DNA of 64,000 bases, taken from the NCBI GenBank assembly GCA_029243545.1, contig JAQWRV010000011.1, positions 248,001 to 312,000 of the forward strand, read 5' to 3'. The position numbers and the translations under genes were made by a program. The stretch is from Rhodospirillaceae bacterium (lineage in GTDB: Bacteria; Pseudomonadota; Alphaproteobacteria; Rhodospirillales; Rhodospirillaceae). The notes below the pieces were generated by a model that worked only from the letters and a program-made list of their open reading frames with translations, ran no database searches and was not told the DNA's origin. Positions 50,784-59,632 of this stretch are shown piece by piece (the first letter of the stretch is position 1; each line of letters opens with the position of its first letter).

Positions 50784-52553
50784 ATGCGCTACACTGCCGC
50801 CTGCCTGACCGACGGACCAAAACCCACTGGTGCTGATTGGCACAGCCGCATCGCTGGTCTCGACGCCGACTATGACGACCTTAAACTCGTCATCGTGCCG
50901 GCCTTGCCCGCTGGGGAAGACGCAAACGAGATTCGTGCGGGGTTCGCTGATACGGCCAAGCACTTCGGCGTACACATTGCCGGGGCCGTTGGCCCTCAGG
51001 GTTATCTCATGGGCCCCGACGGCATAGATGCCCTGGCCGACTCCAATGAACTGTATCCCGTTGTCCACACTGACATCGGTGATGTTGCCGTCGTGGTTGG
51101 TGATGACCTGCGTTCCCATGAAGTCGTCCGCGGCCATACCCTCGCCGGCGCCGAGATCATTCTCAATCCCGTGCGTGAGCGCCCCGATGCGCTTTCTCAT
51201 GCCCGGACCGTCGCTCGCTCGGCCCGCGCCTATGAAAACCTGGCAGCGGTTCTGGTGGCTTCCGCCGGCGGCACATCCGGCGTTTGGGATGGCCGTGGTT
51301 ACGAACAAGTGTCCGGTGGTGCGGAAACCGATGCAGTCGCCGATAAAATTGATCTCGACTCCCTGCGCACCTACCGCACGCTTCCCATGCTCAACTTCCC
51401 GGCCCAGCTGCGGACCAAACTCTATGCCGTGGAATACGACCGCGCCTCGGCCCGCGCCAAGGACTGGGCGCAACCCGAAAAAGGAGCGACGAAGCCCTCT
51501 ATCGCGCCTTACCAAGTGCTAATCGCGCAGGCCCACATCACCACGGCGTCCACGGTCGAGAACGCCGATGAAATCATCTCCATGAACCTCGACCGCAGCC
51601 TCGGCATGGCGTCAAAGTTCGCGGGCCGTCCCGACGTCAAGCTAGTGGTCTTTCCCGAGTATTGGATGACCGGCGCCAGTTTCGGAAAATCGGTGGACGA
51701 CTTCTGGCCCAAGGTCGGTATCAACATGAGCGGCCCACACTTTGAGCGGCTGCAGCAGTTCGCCTCCAAGGTTGGGTCTTACGTCGGTGGCGCCATCTTC
51801 GAATACGACCCGGACTGGCCCCGGCGCTGGTTTAACACCGCGTTCATCATAAATCCGTCGGGCGATGTGATTCACAAATACCGCAAAATCCAATGCGGCG
51901 ACATTAACGGACTGCTCAACAACACCACGCCAGGTAATGTCTATTCGGAATATGTCAAGCGCTATGGTGAGGATGGCCTTTTCCCTATCGCCGATACGGA
52001 TATAGGGACCCTGGCCACATGTATTTGCTACGACACAAACTTCCCCGAACTTTGGCGTTCACTGGCGTTGCGCGGTGCGGAAGTGATGATCTATCCAACC
52101 GGCGAACCCCACAACAGTCACCGCACGCCGTGGGACCTCGCCAAGTGCGCCCACGCCGCCGAAAACCAAACCTATATTGTCAGCGCCAATGCCGGCTGTG
52201 AGTCTTCGGTGCCTGGGGGTCCGACGACGTTCTTCCATCGCGGCTATTCCAAGCTGATCGGCCCCGATGGCCGCACCATTGCTGTGGCCGATACTGGTGG
52301 CGAGGTGCCGCTGGTGGCCCGTATGGATATTGATGCTCTACGCCGGGCGCGGCTCGACAAAGGTATATCGATCATGGACAAGATCGATTTCGAAAAGGCC
52401 GCCGATATGTATCGCAGCCACGAAGGGTTCCCGCTGGACTGGGCTCTGGAGAAACCCACTGAAACCGCTGATGAAGGCATTGCCGTGGTGATGAAAACCA
52501 TGGCCCGCTATCGCGAACAAGGTGTCTACCGCGCGCCGCAAAAGGCGGCTTAA
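50784..52553 (+). CDS. Double-domain nitrilase-superfamily amidohydrolase with degenerate first domain
   Basis: A 589-residue protein. Residues about 240-520 form a complete carbon-nitrogen hydrolase domain with Glu292 (VVFPEYWMTG), Lys368 (HKYRKIQCGD) and Cys415 (ATCICYDTNFPELWR). Residues 1-210 have the same fold pattern (LKLVIVPALPAG, IGDVAVVVGDDLRSHEVVRG, GAEIILNPVRERPDALSHAR) but lack all three catalytic residues; Gly106 takes the Cys place. Such enzymes hydrolyse amides, nitriles or N-carbamoyl compounds. AGGAG lies nine bases before the ATG. The stop overlaps the convergent MFS gene by four bases. Confidence 0.87.
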   Translation: MRYTAACLTDGPKPTGADWHSRIAGLDADYDDLKLVIVPALPAGEDANEIRAGFADTAKHFGVHIAGAVGPQGYLMGPDGIDALADSNELYPVVHTDIGDVAVVVGDDLRSHEVVRGHTLAGAEIILNPVRERPDALSHARTVARSARAYENLAAVLVASAGGTSGVWDGRGYEQVSGGAETDAVADKIDLDSLRTYRTLPMLNFPAQLRTKLYAVEYDRASARAKDWAQPEKGATKPSIAPYQVLIAQAHITTASTVENADEIISMNLDRSLGMASKFAGRPDVKLVVFPEYWMTGASFGKSVDDFWPKVGINMSGPHFERLQQFASKVGSYVGGAIFEYDPDWPRRWFNTAFIINPSGDVIHKYRKIQCGDINGLLNNTTPGNVYSEYVKRYGEDGLFPIADTDIGTLATCICYDTNFPELWRSLALRGAEVMIYPTGEPHNSHRTPWDLAKCAHAAENQTYIVSANAGCESSVPGGPTTFFHRGYSKLIGPDGRTIAVADTGGEVPLVARMDIDALRRARLDKGISIMDKIDFEKAADMYRSHEGFPLDWALEKPTETADEGIAVVMKTMARYREQGVYRAPQKAA

Positions 52554-53791
52554 TGCTTCTCCAACAGGGCGGCGAAGCGTTGGCGTTTGGGCAATAACAC
52601 AAGGGCCCAAAACACCGTTATGAATCCGCCAACAATCAGCGGTGGACCAAAGCCGAATCGTTCGGCTGCCGCCCCGAGGACAAGCGCGCCCAGCGCCTGG
52701 CCGCCGGTGATGGCCGTATACCATACGCTCAGGGCGCGCCCCCGGTAGGCGTCGTTGACCGACGTCTGCACCAAGGTTTGCGAGGTCGTGCCAATGGCCG
52801 CACCGAAGAATCCGAGCACACCGATGAGGATATACGCCAGCGACTGCATGTGGTTTGCGGCAAACGCCGCGGTCGCCGCACCAGTGGCCAAGGTGGCGAT
52901 CAGGGTGATGACGGTCAGTCCGCGGTTTCCCGACCGTTGAACCATCCATAGCCCGGCGAGCACCGCCGCTGCCCCCATGGTCGCGGTGAACGCCGCCAGC
53001 AGTTTAGGTCCGCCGCCGTAGAAGGTGTCGATAATGCCCGGCAGCAAATGCTGCAGCGGCAGAGAAAGCGTGCAAACGATGGCCCAGAGACCCATCAAAG
53101 GGCCGAGGGCGGGATGGCTGAGCGTGTACTGCCAGCCGTCGACAATGTCTGCCATCATACCCGGACGGTTGGCCGGATGTGGCGGCTGCTTTTCAATGTT
53201 TAAGGCAAGCAACGCGAAGATCACGAACAGGTAAGACACGGCGTTGACGCCGAAGGCTGTCGCTACGTCGAATCCCGCGATGACGAAACCTGCAACAGCA
53301 GGGCCGACAATCCGCGACACATTAAACACGATGGCTGTCACCGCTACGGCCGCCGTCATGTCCTTCTTATCGATGAGCGACGGCACCAAAGCTAGCCGCG
53401 CTGTCTGTACCAGGGGGTAGACGATGCCGCCGAAGGCAGCGAGCATGAAGATGATTTGCGGTGTTGCAAGGCCGAGCGCGGTCACGGTGCAAAGTACAAT
53501 GGCTTGAAGACAGGCGAGGGACTGGCCGATGACGGAGAGGGTGCGCCGGTCAAACCGGTCGGACAGCGTGCCCGTAATCGGTGTGATGATGATGGTCGGT
53601 AGGAACTCAGCCATTACAATCGCGCCAAGCCAGGTCCCTGATCCCGTCATCTCCCATACCAGCCAGCCTTGGGCCAGCCGCTGCACCCAGGTGCCGATCA
53701 GTGAGACAGTGTTTCCTGCCGTGAACAAGGCGAAGTTTCGATTGGAAAAAATGCTGTGGGTGGCTGTGAAATCAAACAGGCGGGACGGCAT
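52550..53791 (-). CDS. MFS transporter (EntS/MFS_3-like exporter)
   Basis: A 413-residue major-facilitator protein with twelve predicted membrane segments. FALFTAGNTVSLIGTWVQRL and AQGWLVWEMTGSGTWLGAIV are the first helices of the MFS_3 group that includes the enterobactin exporter EntS. GTLSDRFDRRTLSVIGQ is the loop 2-3 motif. The C terminus is short (PKRQRFAALLEKH). Direction is probably export, but the cargo is unknown. It sits where the two catabolic arms meet, and so may remove a product or toxic intermediate. Confidence 0.87.
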   Translation of the reverse strand: MPSRLFDFTATHSIFSNRNFALFTAGNTVSLIGTWVQRLAQGWLVWEMTGSGTWLGAIVMAEFLPTIIITPITGTLSDRFDRRTLSVIGQSLACLQAIVLCTVTALGLATPQIIFMLAAFGGIVYPLVQTARLALVPSLIDKKDMTAAVAVTAIVFNVSRIVGPAVAGFVIAGFDVATAFGVNAVSYLFVIFALLALNIEKQPPHPANRPGMMADIVDGWQYTLSHPALGPLMGLWAIVCTLSLPLQHLLPGIIDTFYGGGPKLLAAFTATMGAAAVLAGLWMVQRSGNRGLTVITLIATLATGAATAAFAANHMQSLAYILIGVLGFFGAAIGTTSQTLVQTSVNDAYRGRALSVWYTAITGGQALGALVLGAAAERFGFGPPLIVGGFITVFWALVLLPKRQRFAALLEKH

Positions 53792-53851
53792 GACCGTTTA
53801 TCGCATGCCCATAAACGCCCGTCGCTCTAAAATAGTGTTTAAAATTCTCTG

Positions 53852-54322
53852 TCAGTTCTGGAGAGACCGTTTGAAGCCTTGGTGGCTGGCTTCAAACCCC
53901 AAGCGTTCATAAAAGTGGTGCGCATCGGTGCGGTGTTTGTCGGTGGTGAGTTGAACCAGCGTAGCGCCGCGTTGTTTACCCAGTTCCATCGCGTGCTTCA
54001 TCAACGCTGAGCCGATACCACGGTTCTGATGATCTGCCGCGACCAGCACCGTTCGGATCTGCAGTCTTAACGCGCCTTTGCGGCCCAGAACCGGAATGAA
54101 TGTCACCTACAAGAAACCGGCCAGCACCCCCTTCTGTTCGGCGACGATAAGGTCGTTGTTGAGGTCCTCTGTAATGGCTTGGAACGCATCGGTGTAGGCA
54201 CTGCATTAGTCACCGGCTTTGGTTTACCGGTTCGCGGCAATGACATCGTCTTTAAGTAGCGCAATTAAATGCGGCAGGGCAGTCTCCTTGGCAGACCCGA
54301 ATTTTAAAAAGCCGTCTTTCAT
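53852..54322 (-). pseudogene. GNAT acetyltransferase gene with three in-frame stop codons
   Basis: The frame starts at an ATG that overlaps the TRAP gene stop (ATGA) and runs 156 codons without any frameshift, but codons 33 (TAA), 39 (TAA) and 72 (TAG) are stops. Between and after them the GNAT sequence is well preserved: ETALPHLIALLKDDVIAANR, CSAYTDAFQAITEDLNNDLI, VTFIPVLGRKGALRLQIRTV and the acetyl-CoA loop DHQNRGIGSALMKHAMELGK. TDKHRTDAHHFYERLGFEAS follows. The TAG falls where relatives have Gln (CAG). Only the last 84 codons could still be translated, from the GTG at 54106. Confidence 0.75.
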
Positions 54323-55353
54323 TCCACGTGGAGACTTCTTTGGTAGGCCCGCTTGGCGTCCATCACCACATCGTAGAGCTCTTGTGCCTGCCCGCCACCG
54401 GCGTCGATCAAGGCGCGGTGAGTTGAGCGTCCAACCGCGCGCCAAGCGGCAAGCTCATCTTCGGCCGGCTCAATCAACGTCGCATGATCGTCCGCGACTT
54501 CGGCAAGCATGCGTTCGGCATCGGCTCGGAGGGCTGCCCCGGCAACGCGCATGGGAGGATGCGCGGTTTCAACAGCCCCCTGTTGGTCCGCAGTCAGCCC
54601 ATCCCACCATTTTTTGTTGGCAATTATGGTAATGATAGTCGGTGTGTGCCGCGTCAGGGTGAAGAAGGGGGCTTCCGTCGACGTGCCCGTCATGGTGTAG
54701 ACGTGGGCATTGGTGTCACCACCTTCGATGAGCCCCGTCTGCAACGAGGTCACCACGTCCGTCATGGCCACTTGAAACATATCGGCATCAAGGGCGCGGA
54801 CAAAAACTTGAGACGACGGATCTATGAGGGCGCGGATTCGTTTTCCGGCCACATCCGTCGGTAAACGGATTGGCTCTTGTGAATACAAGCCATGCCAGGA
54901 CGACGCGTAATGCAGAATTCCTTTGATGCCGTGATCATCCAGCAACGCGTTGACGTGGGGAACAACAGCGGTTTCATAAATGAAATCTATTTCATCCCAG
55001 CTATCGAATAGATACGCACCGTTCAGCACGGTCAGCGCGGGCACGGCTGTGGAAACCGATTGAAATCCCACACCGGCAATCTGAATGCGTCCGCGCCGCA
55101 GTGCATAAAAATGGGCTTCGTCGGAACCCAACTCACCGCGCACCAGCATCTTCACGTCGAACGGCTCGCCCGGCGCAGCGGCGATGCGCTTGCCCATGTC
55201 CATGTAAAACGCATCGGCGGCGAGGGCCGGGGTCGAAAACGCAGCGATGGTCAGCGGTGATTTATCGGCCGCGAGACCCCCTGTGGTTCCTAAAACACTT
55301 ACTCCCATAGCAACAATGGAGAAGAGCCGCAGAAGGGGTTTAATACGTCTCAC
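54319..55353 (-). CDS. TRAP-transporter solute-binding protein (DctP-type)
   Basis: A 344-residue periplasmic binding protein with a signal peptide (hydrophobic core LLRLFSIVAMGVSVLGTTGG, mature start near ADKS). The DctP pattern is visible in LTIAAFSTPALAADAFYMDM, GELGSDEAHFYALRRGRIQI and AGVGFQSVSTAVPALTVL. The selectivity segment DVAGKRIRALIDPSSQVFVR contains the Arg that usually binds a substrate carboxylate, and DVVTSLQTGLIEGGDTN follows. TRAP systems need membrane subunits DctQ and DctM, and none is seen here, so the partner permease must be elsewhere. Its start overlaps the FAD oxidase gene stop by four bases, suggesting that the bound acid is that oxidase's substrate. Confidence 0.83.
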   Translation of the reverse strand: MRRIKPLLRLFSIVAMGVSVLGTTGGLAADKSPLTIAAFSTPALAADAFYMDMGKRIAAAPGEPFDVKMLVRGELGSDEAHFYALRRGRIQIAGVGFQSVSTAVPALTVLNGAYLFDSWDEIDFIYETAVVPHVNALLDDHGIKGILHYASSWHGLYSQEPIRLPTDVAGKRIRALIDPSSQVFVRALDADMFQVAMTDVVTSLQTGLIEGGDTNAHVYTMTGTSTEAPFFTLTRHTPTIITIIANKKWWDGLTADQQGAVETAHPPMRVAGAALRADAERMLAEVADDHATLIEPAEDELAAWRAVGRSTHRALIDAGGGQAQELYDVVMDAKRAYQRSLHVE

Positions 55354-56927
55354 AATCCTAGCGACCCAGGGTTCATAAGGTTCTTCGGATCAAGCTGCGC
55401 CTTAAGCGCTTTTAGGAGCGCCTGAACTTCAGGGCTGCGGCTTTCCAGATAGGGATACACCCGGCCGATCTGCATATGCACGGCGCCTTGGGCACGGAAC
55501 ACATCAATCATGCCCTTGCGAATTTCTTTGACGGCCGCGCGGGCATCCAAGTCCTCAGGGTGAGACGGTTTGTCTTTGATGTAACTATGGGACAAATACT
55601 GTTCCAACATGGGCACGCGCGCGTCCCGCCAATAAAGGTTGGGCTCGATCAGCATTCCTGACTGGCCCACCGGGAGTGTGGTGAAACACGAGACAATACC
55701 GTGCTGCTTCATAACCGGAATCTGGCACTCCATGTAGGTGTTTAGGGTCTTATGCAAGGCCAGAACACGCGAATGGGGCACGATGCCGTGCATGGGAATC
55801 CAGCGCTCGCCGTTGTGTCCGATGGCGATGGTCGGATCTGGGAAGGGGTTGCCGCGCATGACTTTCGGCACACTGGCTTCGATCTCGGTTGCGTTATCTC
55901 GCAAGGCGGCGCACGCCATATCCAGCCGTGATTTTGCGTCAGCTTCATCGCGTCCATCCACAGCAAGGTGAACTGAATACCTGATATCTTTTAAGTACCG
56001 GTCTCCCGCGGCTGCGACTTTGATCGCCTCTTTGACGCCGCCCAATACAGTTTTTTGTGATTTAGTAACGCCAGCCAGAATCTTGAGGCCGTCCTTTATC
56101 CCTGCGTATGTGGTGCGCATTGCGGTGAATCCAGGATCAAAGCCGAAGCATTCAGATACAACCTGGCACCGGGAGACGGCGCTGAGAGCGCCGAAAAACG
56201 CCTCAGGTGTTTCATATTCATAGGCGGCATAGAGGGTCACCGGTGGCCTGCGGATCAGCTGCAACGTGACCCTGGATTTGATCCCAAACGCTCCGCAATC
56301 ACCGATAAACAACCCCGTCAGGTCAGGGCCGTAGTGGCGGAAAAACGGTGAAGGGTTTTGGTCGTTGCCTGCCGACCCGGTCGCCATGATAGATCCGTCT
56401 GCTGTGACGACCTCTAGGCTGTTGACCGACTGGGCGGCGAGGCCGTATTGCCCCGACCCGTAGTTGACCCCGTGCTGTGATAGCGTCGCGCCGACCGTGG
56501 CAAACTTACCTGATCCCGTGCCCCAGAACGGTGTGCGCAGGTTGTGTTTGGCAAGGGCGTCATTGAGCGCTGCCCAGGTGACACCGCACTCTACCACCAC
56601 ATACATGTCATCAGCGTTGATTTCGACAACGCGGTTCAGCCGCTTGGTATCAACTACGACGGTGTCACTGCGGTCGGCGATATACCCGGCGGAATAGGAC
56701 AACCCCCCGCCGCGCGGCAACACCGCGTAGCCAGCGGTCGTGATTGTCTTAACAGCAGTGGTAAGTTCTTCCGGTGTAGCCGGGCTGACCACACAGACAG
56801 GGGCGGCACCCTCATACAGTAAGTCAGAGGCAAACAAGGCGAGCGCGTCGTCATCGGTCAGGACATGCGCAGCACCGACCGCGGTGGATACGTTTACGAT
56901 GAGAGCGTCGTGCGATGAATCTGCCAT
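55350..56927 (-). CDS. FAD-linked (VAO/PCMH-type) oxidase or dehydrogenase, copy 2
   Basis: A 525-residue paralogue of the protein encoded at 46441-48033. It has VLPRGGGLSYSAGYIADRSD, GKFATVGATLSQHGVNYGSG, HYGPDLTGLFIGDCGAFGIK and the C-terminal AQLDPKNLMNPGSLG. I start at MADSSHDALIV (56927), which has GAGG upstream; a frame 20 codons longer has no site. The shared N-terminal third (about residues 50-110) is most similar to copy 1, while the substrate domain differs. It is followed by the TRAP binding-protein gene in an overlapping arrangement. Cytoplasmic, no Fe-S cluster. Confidence 0.87.
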   Translation of the reverse strand: MADSSHDALIVNVSTAVGAAHVLTDDDALALFASDLLYEGAAPVCVVSPATPEELTTAVKTITTAGYAVLPRGGGLSYSAGYIADRSDTVVVDTKRLNRVVEINADDMYVVVECGVTWAALNDALAKHNLRTPFWGTGSGKFATVGATLSQHGVNYGSGQYGLAAQSVNSLEVVTADGSIMATGSAGNDQNPSPFFRHYGPDLTGLFIGDCGAFGIKSRVTLQLIRRPPVTLYAAYEYETPEAFFGALSAVSRCQVVSECFGFDPGFTAMRTTYAGIKDGLKILAGVTKSQKTVLGGVKEAIKVAAAGDRYLKDIRYSVHLAVDGRDEADAKSRLDMACAALRDNATEIEASVPKVMRGNPFPDPTIAIGHNGERWIPMHGIVPHSRVLALHKTLNTYMECQIPVMKQHGIVSCFTTLPVGQSGMLIEPNLYWRDARVPMLEQYLSHSYIKDKPSHPEDLDARAAVKEIRKGMIDVFRAQGAVHMQIGRVYPYLESRSPEVQALLKALKAQLDPKNLMNPGSLGL

Positions 56928-57079
56928 ATGCGCCTCAAACACCCGTGCGACCCAGAAAACCGCAGGAGTAAACCTGTGGCTTCTCAAAGACCATGTATGA
57001 TTCTCGCTGGGTGATGCCCAGTCGTACGGAAAGTATTGTCTTAAAAGATATATCAGGATCGCTGCAGGAAATCTCCTCA

Positions 57080-57330
57080 GTCACCGATCGGGGGCGGCCG
57101 GCTGATCAAAGGTGTGCCTGACCCCAACGACCGCTGTGGCGTGCTCGTTAAGCTGACCAATCGTGGACAAGTTATAGCTGATGAAGCGGCCGTCATGGAA
57201 GCCGAGGCGGAAGAGGCTTTCATCGTTGATATATCGGACGCGGAACCGGGCTCAATGAGCTACACTCTCCGCGCCGGGTGCCCATCCAAATGGATGGCGC
57301 GGCTACTGATGAAGAGGAAGAAGACGAAGC
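57080..57330 (+). pseudogene. C-terminal fragment of a MarR-family regulator gene
   Basis: In one plus-strand frame the sequence reads LIKGVPDPNDRCGVLVKLTN then RGQVIADEAAVMEAEAEEAF. This is the wing and following helix of MarR regulators (L-I-x-R-x-x-D-P-x-D-R-R-x-x-x-V-x-L-T-x-x-G). No recognition helix or N-terminal half precedes it, and there is no start codon with a ribosome-binding site. After about 57240 the family similarity is lost, though the frame stays open to 57395 inside the VOC gene. It is divergent from the FAD oxidase gene, a position expected for its former regulator. Confidence 0.65.
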
Positions 57331-57816
57331 TCAATCGGCTTGAGCAGTCTCTTCAAATACTTCTAGGAAATAACCGTCGGGGTCTCGCGCCATAAATAAT
57401 TTGGCCGGCACGAACCCGCCGTCTTTATTACCCAAATTGCGCGCGGTGGTTACCGGCATGAGAATGCTGCCGCGGAGATTTTCAGCCGCTACCGCTGCTG
57501 CGTCTGCATCAGATACAGAAAGAACAAGCGCTGTGCTACCGATGCCAAGGCGGCGCACGTCGTGGACGGGCTCCGGCAGCGGTGGGTCGGTGATCTCCAT
57601 CAAGCCAATCATACCAATGAGCGGATCATCCCCTTTGAGAATGACAAACCGGCTCGCGCCGCTGCGTGGTTCAGGCCCCACTGGAAAAAAAGGCACCCGC
57701 TCCAAATCGACATTGAGTTCCGCATAAGGGGTTAGTCCGAAGACGCCATGATAAAACGCCATCGAACGGTCCAAGTCGCGTACCAGTATGGTGGCGCGGC
57801 GGAGAACACTGCGCAT
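57331..57816 (-). CDS. Single-module VOC-family protein
   Basis: A 161-residue protein starting MRSVLRRATILVRDLDRSMA, with AAGGG seven bases upstream; an earlier in-frame start lies inside the preceding gene. The strand pattern is ILVRDLDRSMAFYHGVFGL, SRFVILKGDDPLIGMIGLME, RLGIGSTALVLSVSDADAAA and a final ARDPDGYFLEVFEET with a metal-ligand Glu. The first-strand His is Ala/Thr. It resembles one half of the proteins at 48154-50120. It overlaps no gene but follows the double alpha/beta hydrolase gene by four bases. Confidence 0.82.
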   Translation of the reverse strand: MRSVLRRATILVRDLDRSMAFYHGVFGLTPYAELNVDLERVPFFPVGPEPRSGASRFVILKGDDPLIGMIGLMEITDPPLPEPVHDVRRLGIGSTALVLSVSDADAAAVAAENLRGSILMPVTTARNLGNKDGGFVPAKLFMARDPDGYFLEVFEETAQAD

Positions 57817-57820
57817 GCTG

Positions 57821-59524
57821 TTACCCTTCAAGGAACGACAGAATAACCCCGGCGCGCTCAACCGTATCGAACGGACGTGCGGCTGTGGTGCCGGTGCTCA
57901 AGGCTTTCGCTGCATCACCGGCCTGCCGGTAACGCACATCGTCTTCTGTTTCCAACACCAGCGTTGGCGCGTTTATCTTGCCCAACACCGATGAGACGTC
58001 GATTTCTAAAGCCGCACCGATGGCGTCGCCAGCGTGATCCCACTGCTTCAGCGTATCGACTAGCCGCATGTACAGGGCGTTGGGGTCCAGGTCCGGTGTG
58101 ATGGTGCGCACAGCGTCCGCGCCGCCGTCATACCACGGCCATTGAACGGACTGATCGCGCAGCATGTGCCAGCAGCGGTGCATATAAGAACCATCCGTCA
58201 GCGGGCGTAAATCAGGTACGTAGTTGATCTTCATTTCCGCACGCAAATCCGGATCGGCGAGCGGCACGGCATCAAGTGCCAGCTTACGGATGCGGTTGCC
58301 GTTGCCGTGGTTTGCCGCCACATGGGCCGCTAGTGGTGTACTCATGCCGTTTGCCACCAAATCAACGGTCTCCAGGCCAAGTTCATCCAGTACGGCGATG
58401 ATTTGCGCTGCATAGGAGTCTGCGCTGGTATCGGACAACGGGCTTGAATCACAGCAGCCTGGCAGGTCTATGCCAAAAGCCGCCCGGCCTCGGCCCAGCG
58501 CTTTAATAAACGTTTCGTCGGCACGGGCGCTGCCCGGCAGATCGTGCAAGAACACCACCGGCGTCCCGGTGCCATGTCCGGCGCGGCGTACCAGCACCTG
58601 TCCCATGGCTGTGCTGACGTAACCCTTGGTCACGTCGTTGCCGCCCGGTGGGTTCTTGAGGGGGTCAGGCGGAGAAAAGTTTCCAGCGCCTTCAAAATCC
58701 GCATGCTCCGTAAAAAGCTCACCGAGCCGGTTTAGCCACGCTTTGCGGTCCGGCTTCATGCGTTCCATGGTGCTGCCTTCGGGCAGCGGGTCGGGCAGGC
58801 TGTCGAGATACATGTAGAGCACGTCGTCTTCGCGGGCCATAAAGACGCAGTTTGCTGAGAGAGTTGGCAGAACTGCTATTGCCTTGTAGCGCATGGCGGC
58901 GGAGTAGGCGTCCGAGAAGTTGGGCCCGGCCATGAACAGATCCATGGCGTATTCATGGGTGTAGTCCATGCCGCGCTGTCCTGTCGGCAGGCGTGTCGCT
59001 TTGCTTTTGGCGAACCAGGGGAACCAGCGCGAGAAGTCGCGCACGCGGGTCCATTCCTCGGCGAGATAACTGCCGGTATCCGTCACTTTGAACGGGCGCA
59101 TGTAACTGTTGATGAAGGCGTGGTCGGTATCGCCCGGCGGTAGGGATAAACCGTCGATGATGGCGACGGCGACCCGTTCCGGATGATTGGCGGAGAACTC
59201 GAGCAAGATTTTCGAACTGGTGTGAAAGCCGTAAATGGGGCAACGCTCGACACCGAACCCGAGAACGGTCTCGGCCAGAGCACCAGCAAAATCGATAATC
59301 TCCGGGCGTGGTTCCAGCGGCAGCGCCGTGGAGTTGCCGTAGCCCGGCGTGTCTATAGCGATGGCGGTGAATTTATCTGAGAAGTATTCCAGCAGCGGCA
59401 CATGCAGCACTGATGAGCGCGGCGAATCGTGCAGAAGAATGATCGGCGGGCCGGACCCAGCCGCCCGGTAGTGCACCTGACCGGCGCCAACGTTGATGAA
59501 ACCCTTGCGGACGGTTGCTGCCAT
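57821..59524 (-). CDS. Fusion of two alpha/beta-hydrolase domains lacking the nucleophile Ser
   Basis: A 567-residue protein. Domain one (residues 8-270) has HYRAAGSGPPIILLHDSPRS, AIDTPGYGNS and an elbow CPIYGFHTSSKILLEFS, where His101 takes the place of the Ser in G-x-S-x-G. Domain two (about 300-560) has GTPVVFLHDLPGSARADETF, GIDLPGCCDSSP and an elbow DLVANGMSTPLAA, where Gly393 is at the nucleophile position. Neither is a conventional serine hydrolase. Similar G-x-H-T-G elbows occur in some uncharacterised proteobacterial members. It lies in an apparent operon with the VOC gene downstream and the bicupin upstream. Confidence 0.82.
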   Translation of the reverse strand: MAATVRKGFINVGAGQVHYRAAGSGPPIILLHDSPRSSVLHVPLLEYFSDKFTAIAIDTPGYGNSTALPLEPRPEIIDFAGALAETVLGFGVERCPIYGFHTSSKILLEFSANHPERVAVAIIDGLSLPPGDTDHAFINSYMRPFKVTDTGSYLAEEWTRVRDFSRWFPWFAKSKATRLPTGQRGMDYTHEYAMDLFMAGPNFSDAYSAAMRYKAIAVLPTLSANCVFMAREDDVLYMYLDSLPDPLPEGSTMERMKPDRKAWLNRLGELFTEHADFEGAGNFSPPDPLKNPPGGNDVTKGYVSTAMGQVLVRRAGHGTGTPVVFLHDLPGSARADETFIKALGRGRAAFGIDLPGCCDSSPLSDTSADSYAAQIIAVLDELGLETVDLVANGMSTPLAAHVAANHGNGNRIRKLALDAVPLADPDLRAEMKINYVPDLRPLTDGSYMHRCWHMLRDQSVQWPWYDGGADAVRTITPDLDPNALYMRLVDTLKQWDHAGDAIGAALEIDVSSVLGKINAPTLVLETEDDVRYRQAGDAAKALSTGTTAARPFDTVERAGVILSFLEG

Positions 59525-59632
59525 AGTGCTGATCCCAGAATCTTAATTTAGCTGCGTAATTTGTTCGCGAGATTAGCTGTCTCTTGCGCTGAGGGCGAGC
59601 CTTGAAACAGCAATAAAATGTAACGGAAAGTC

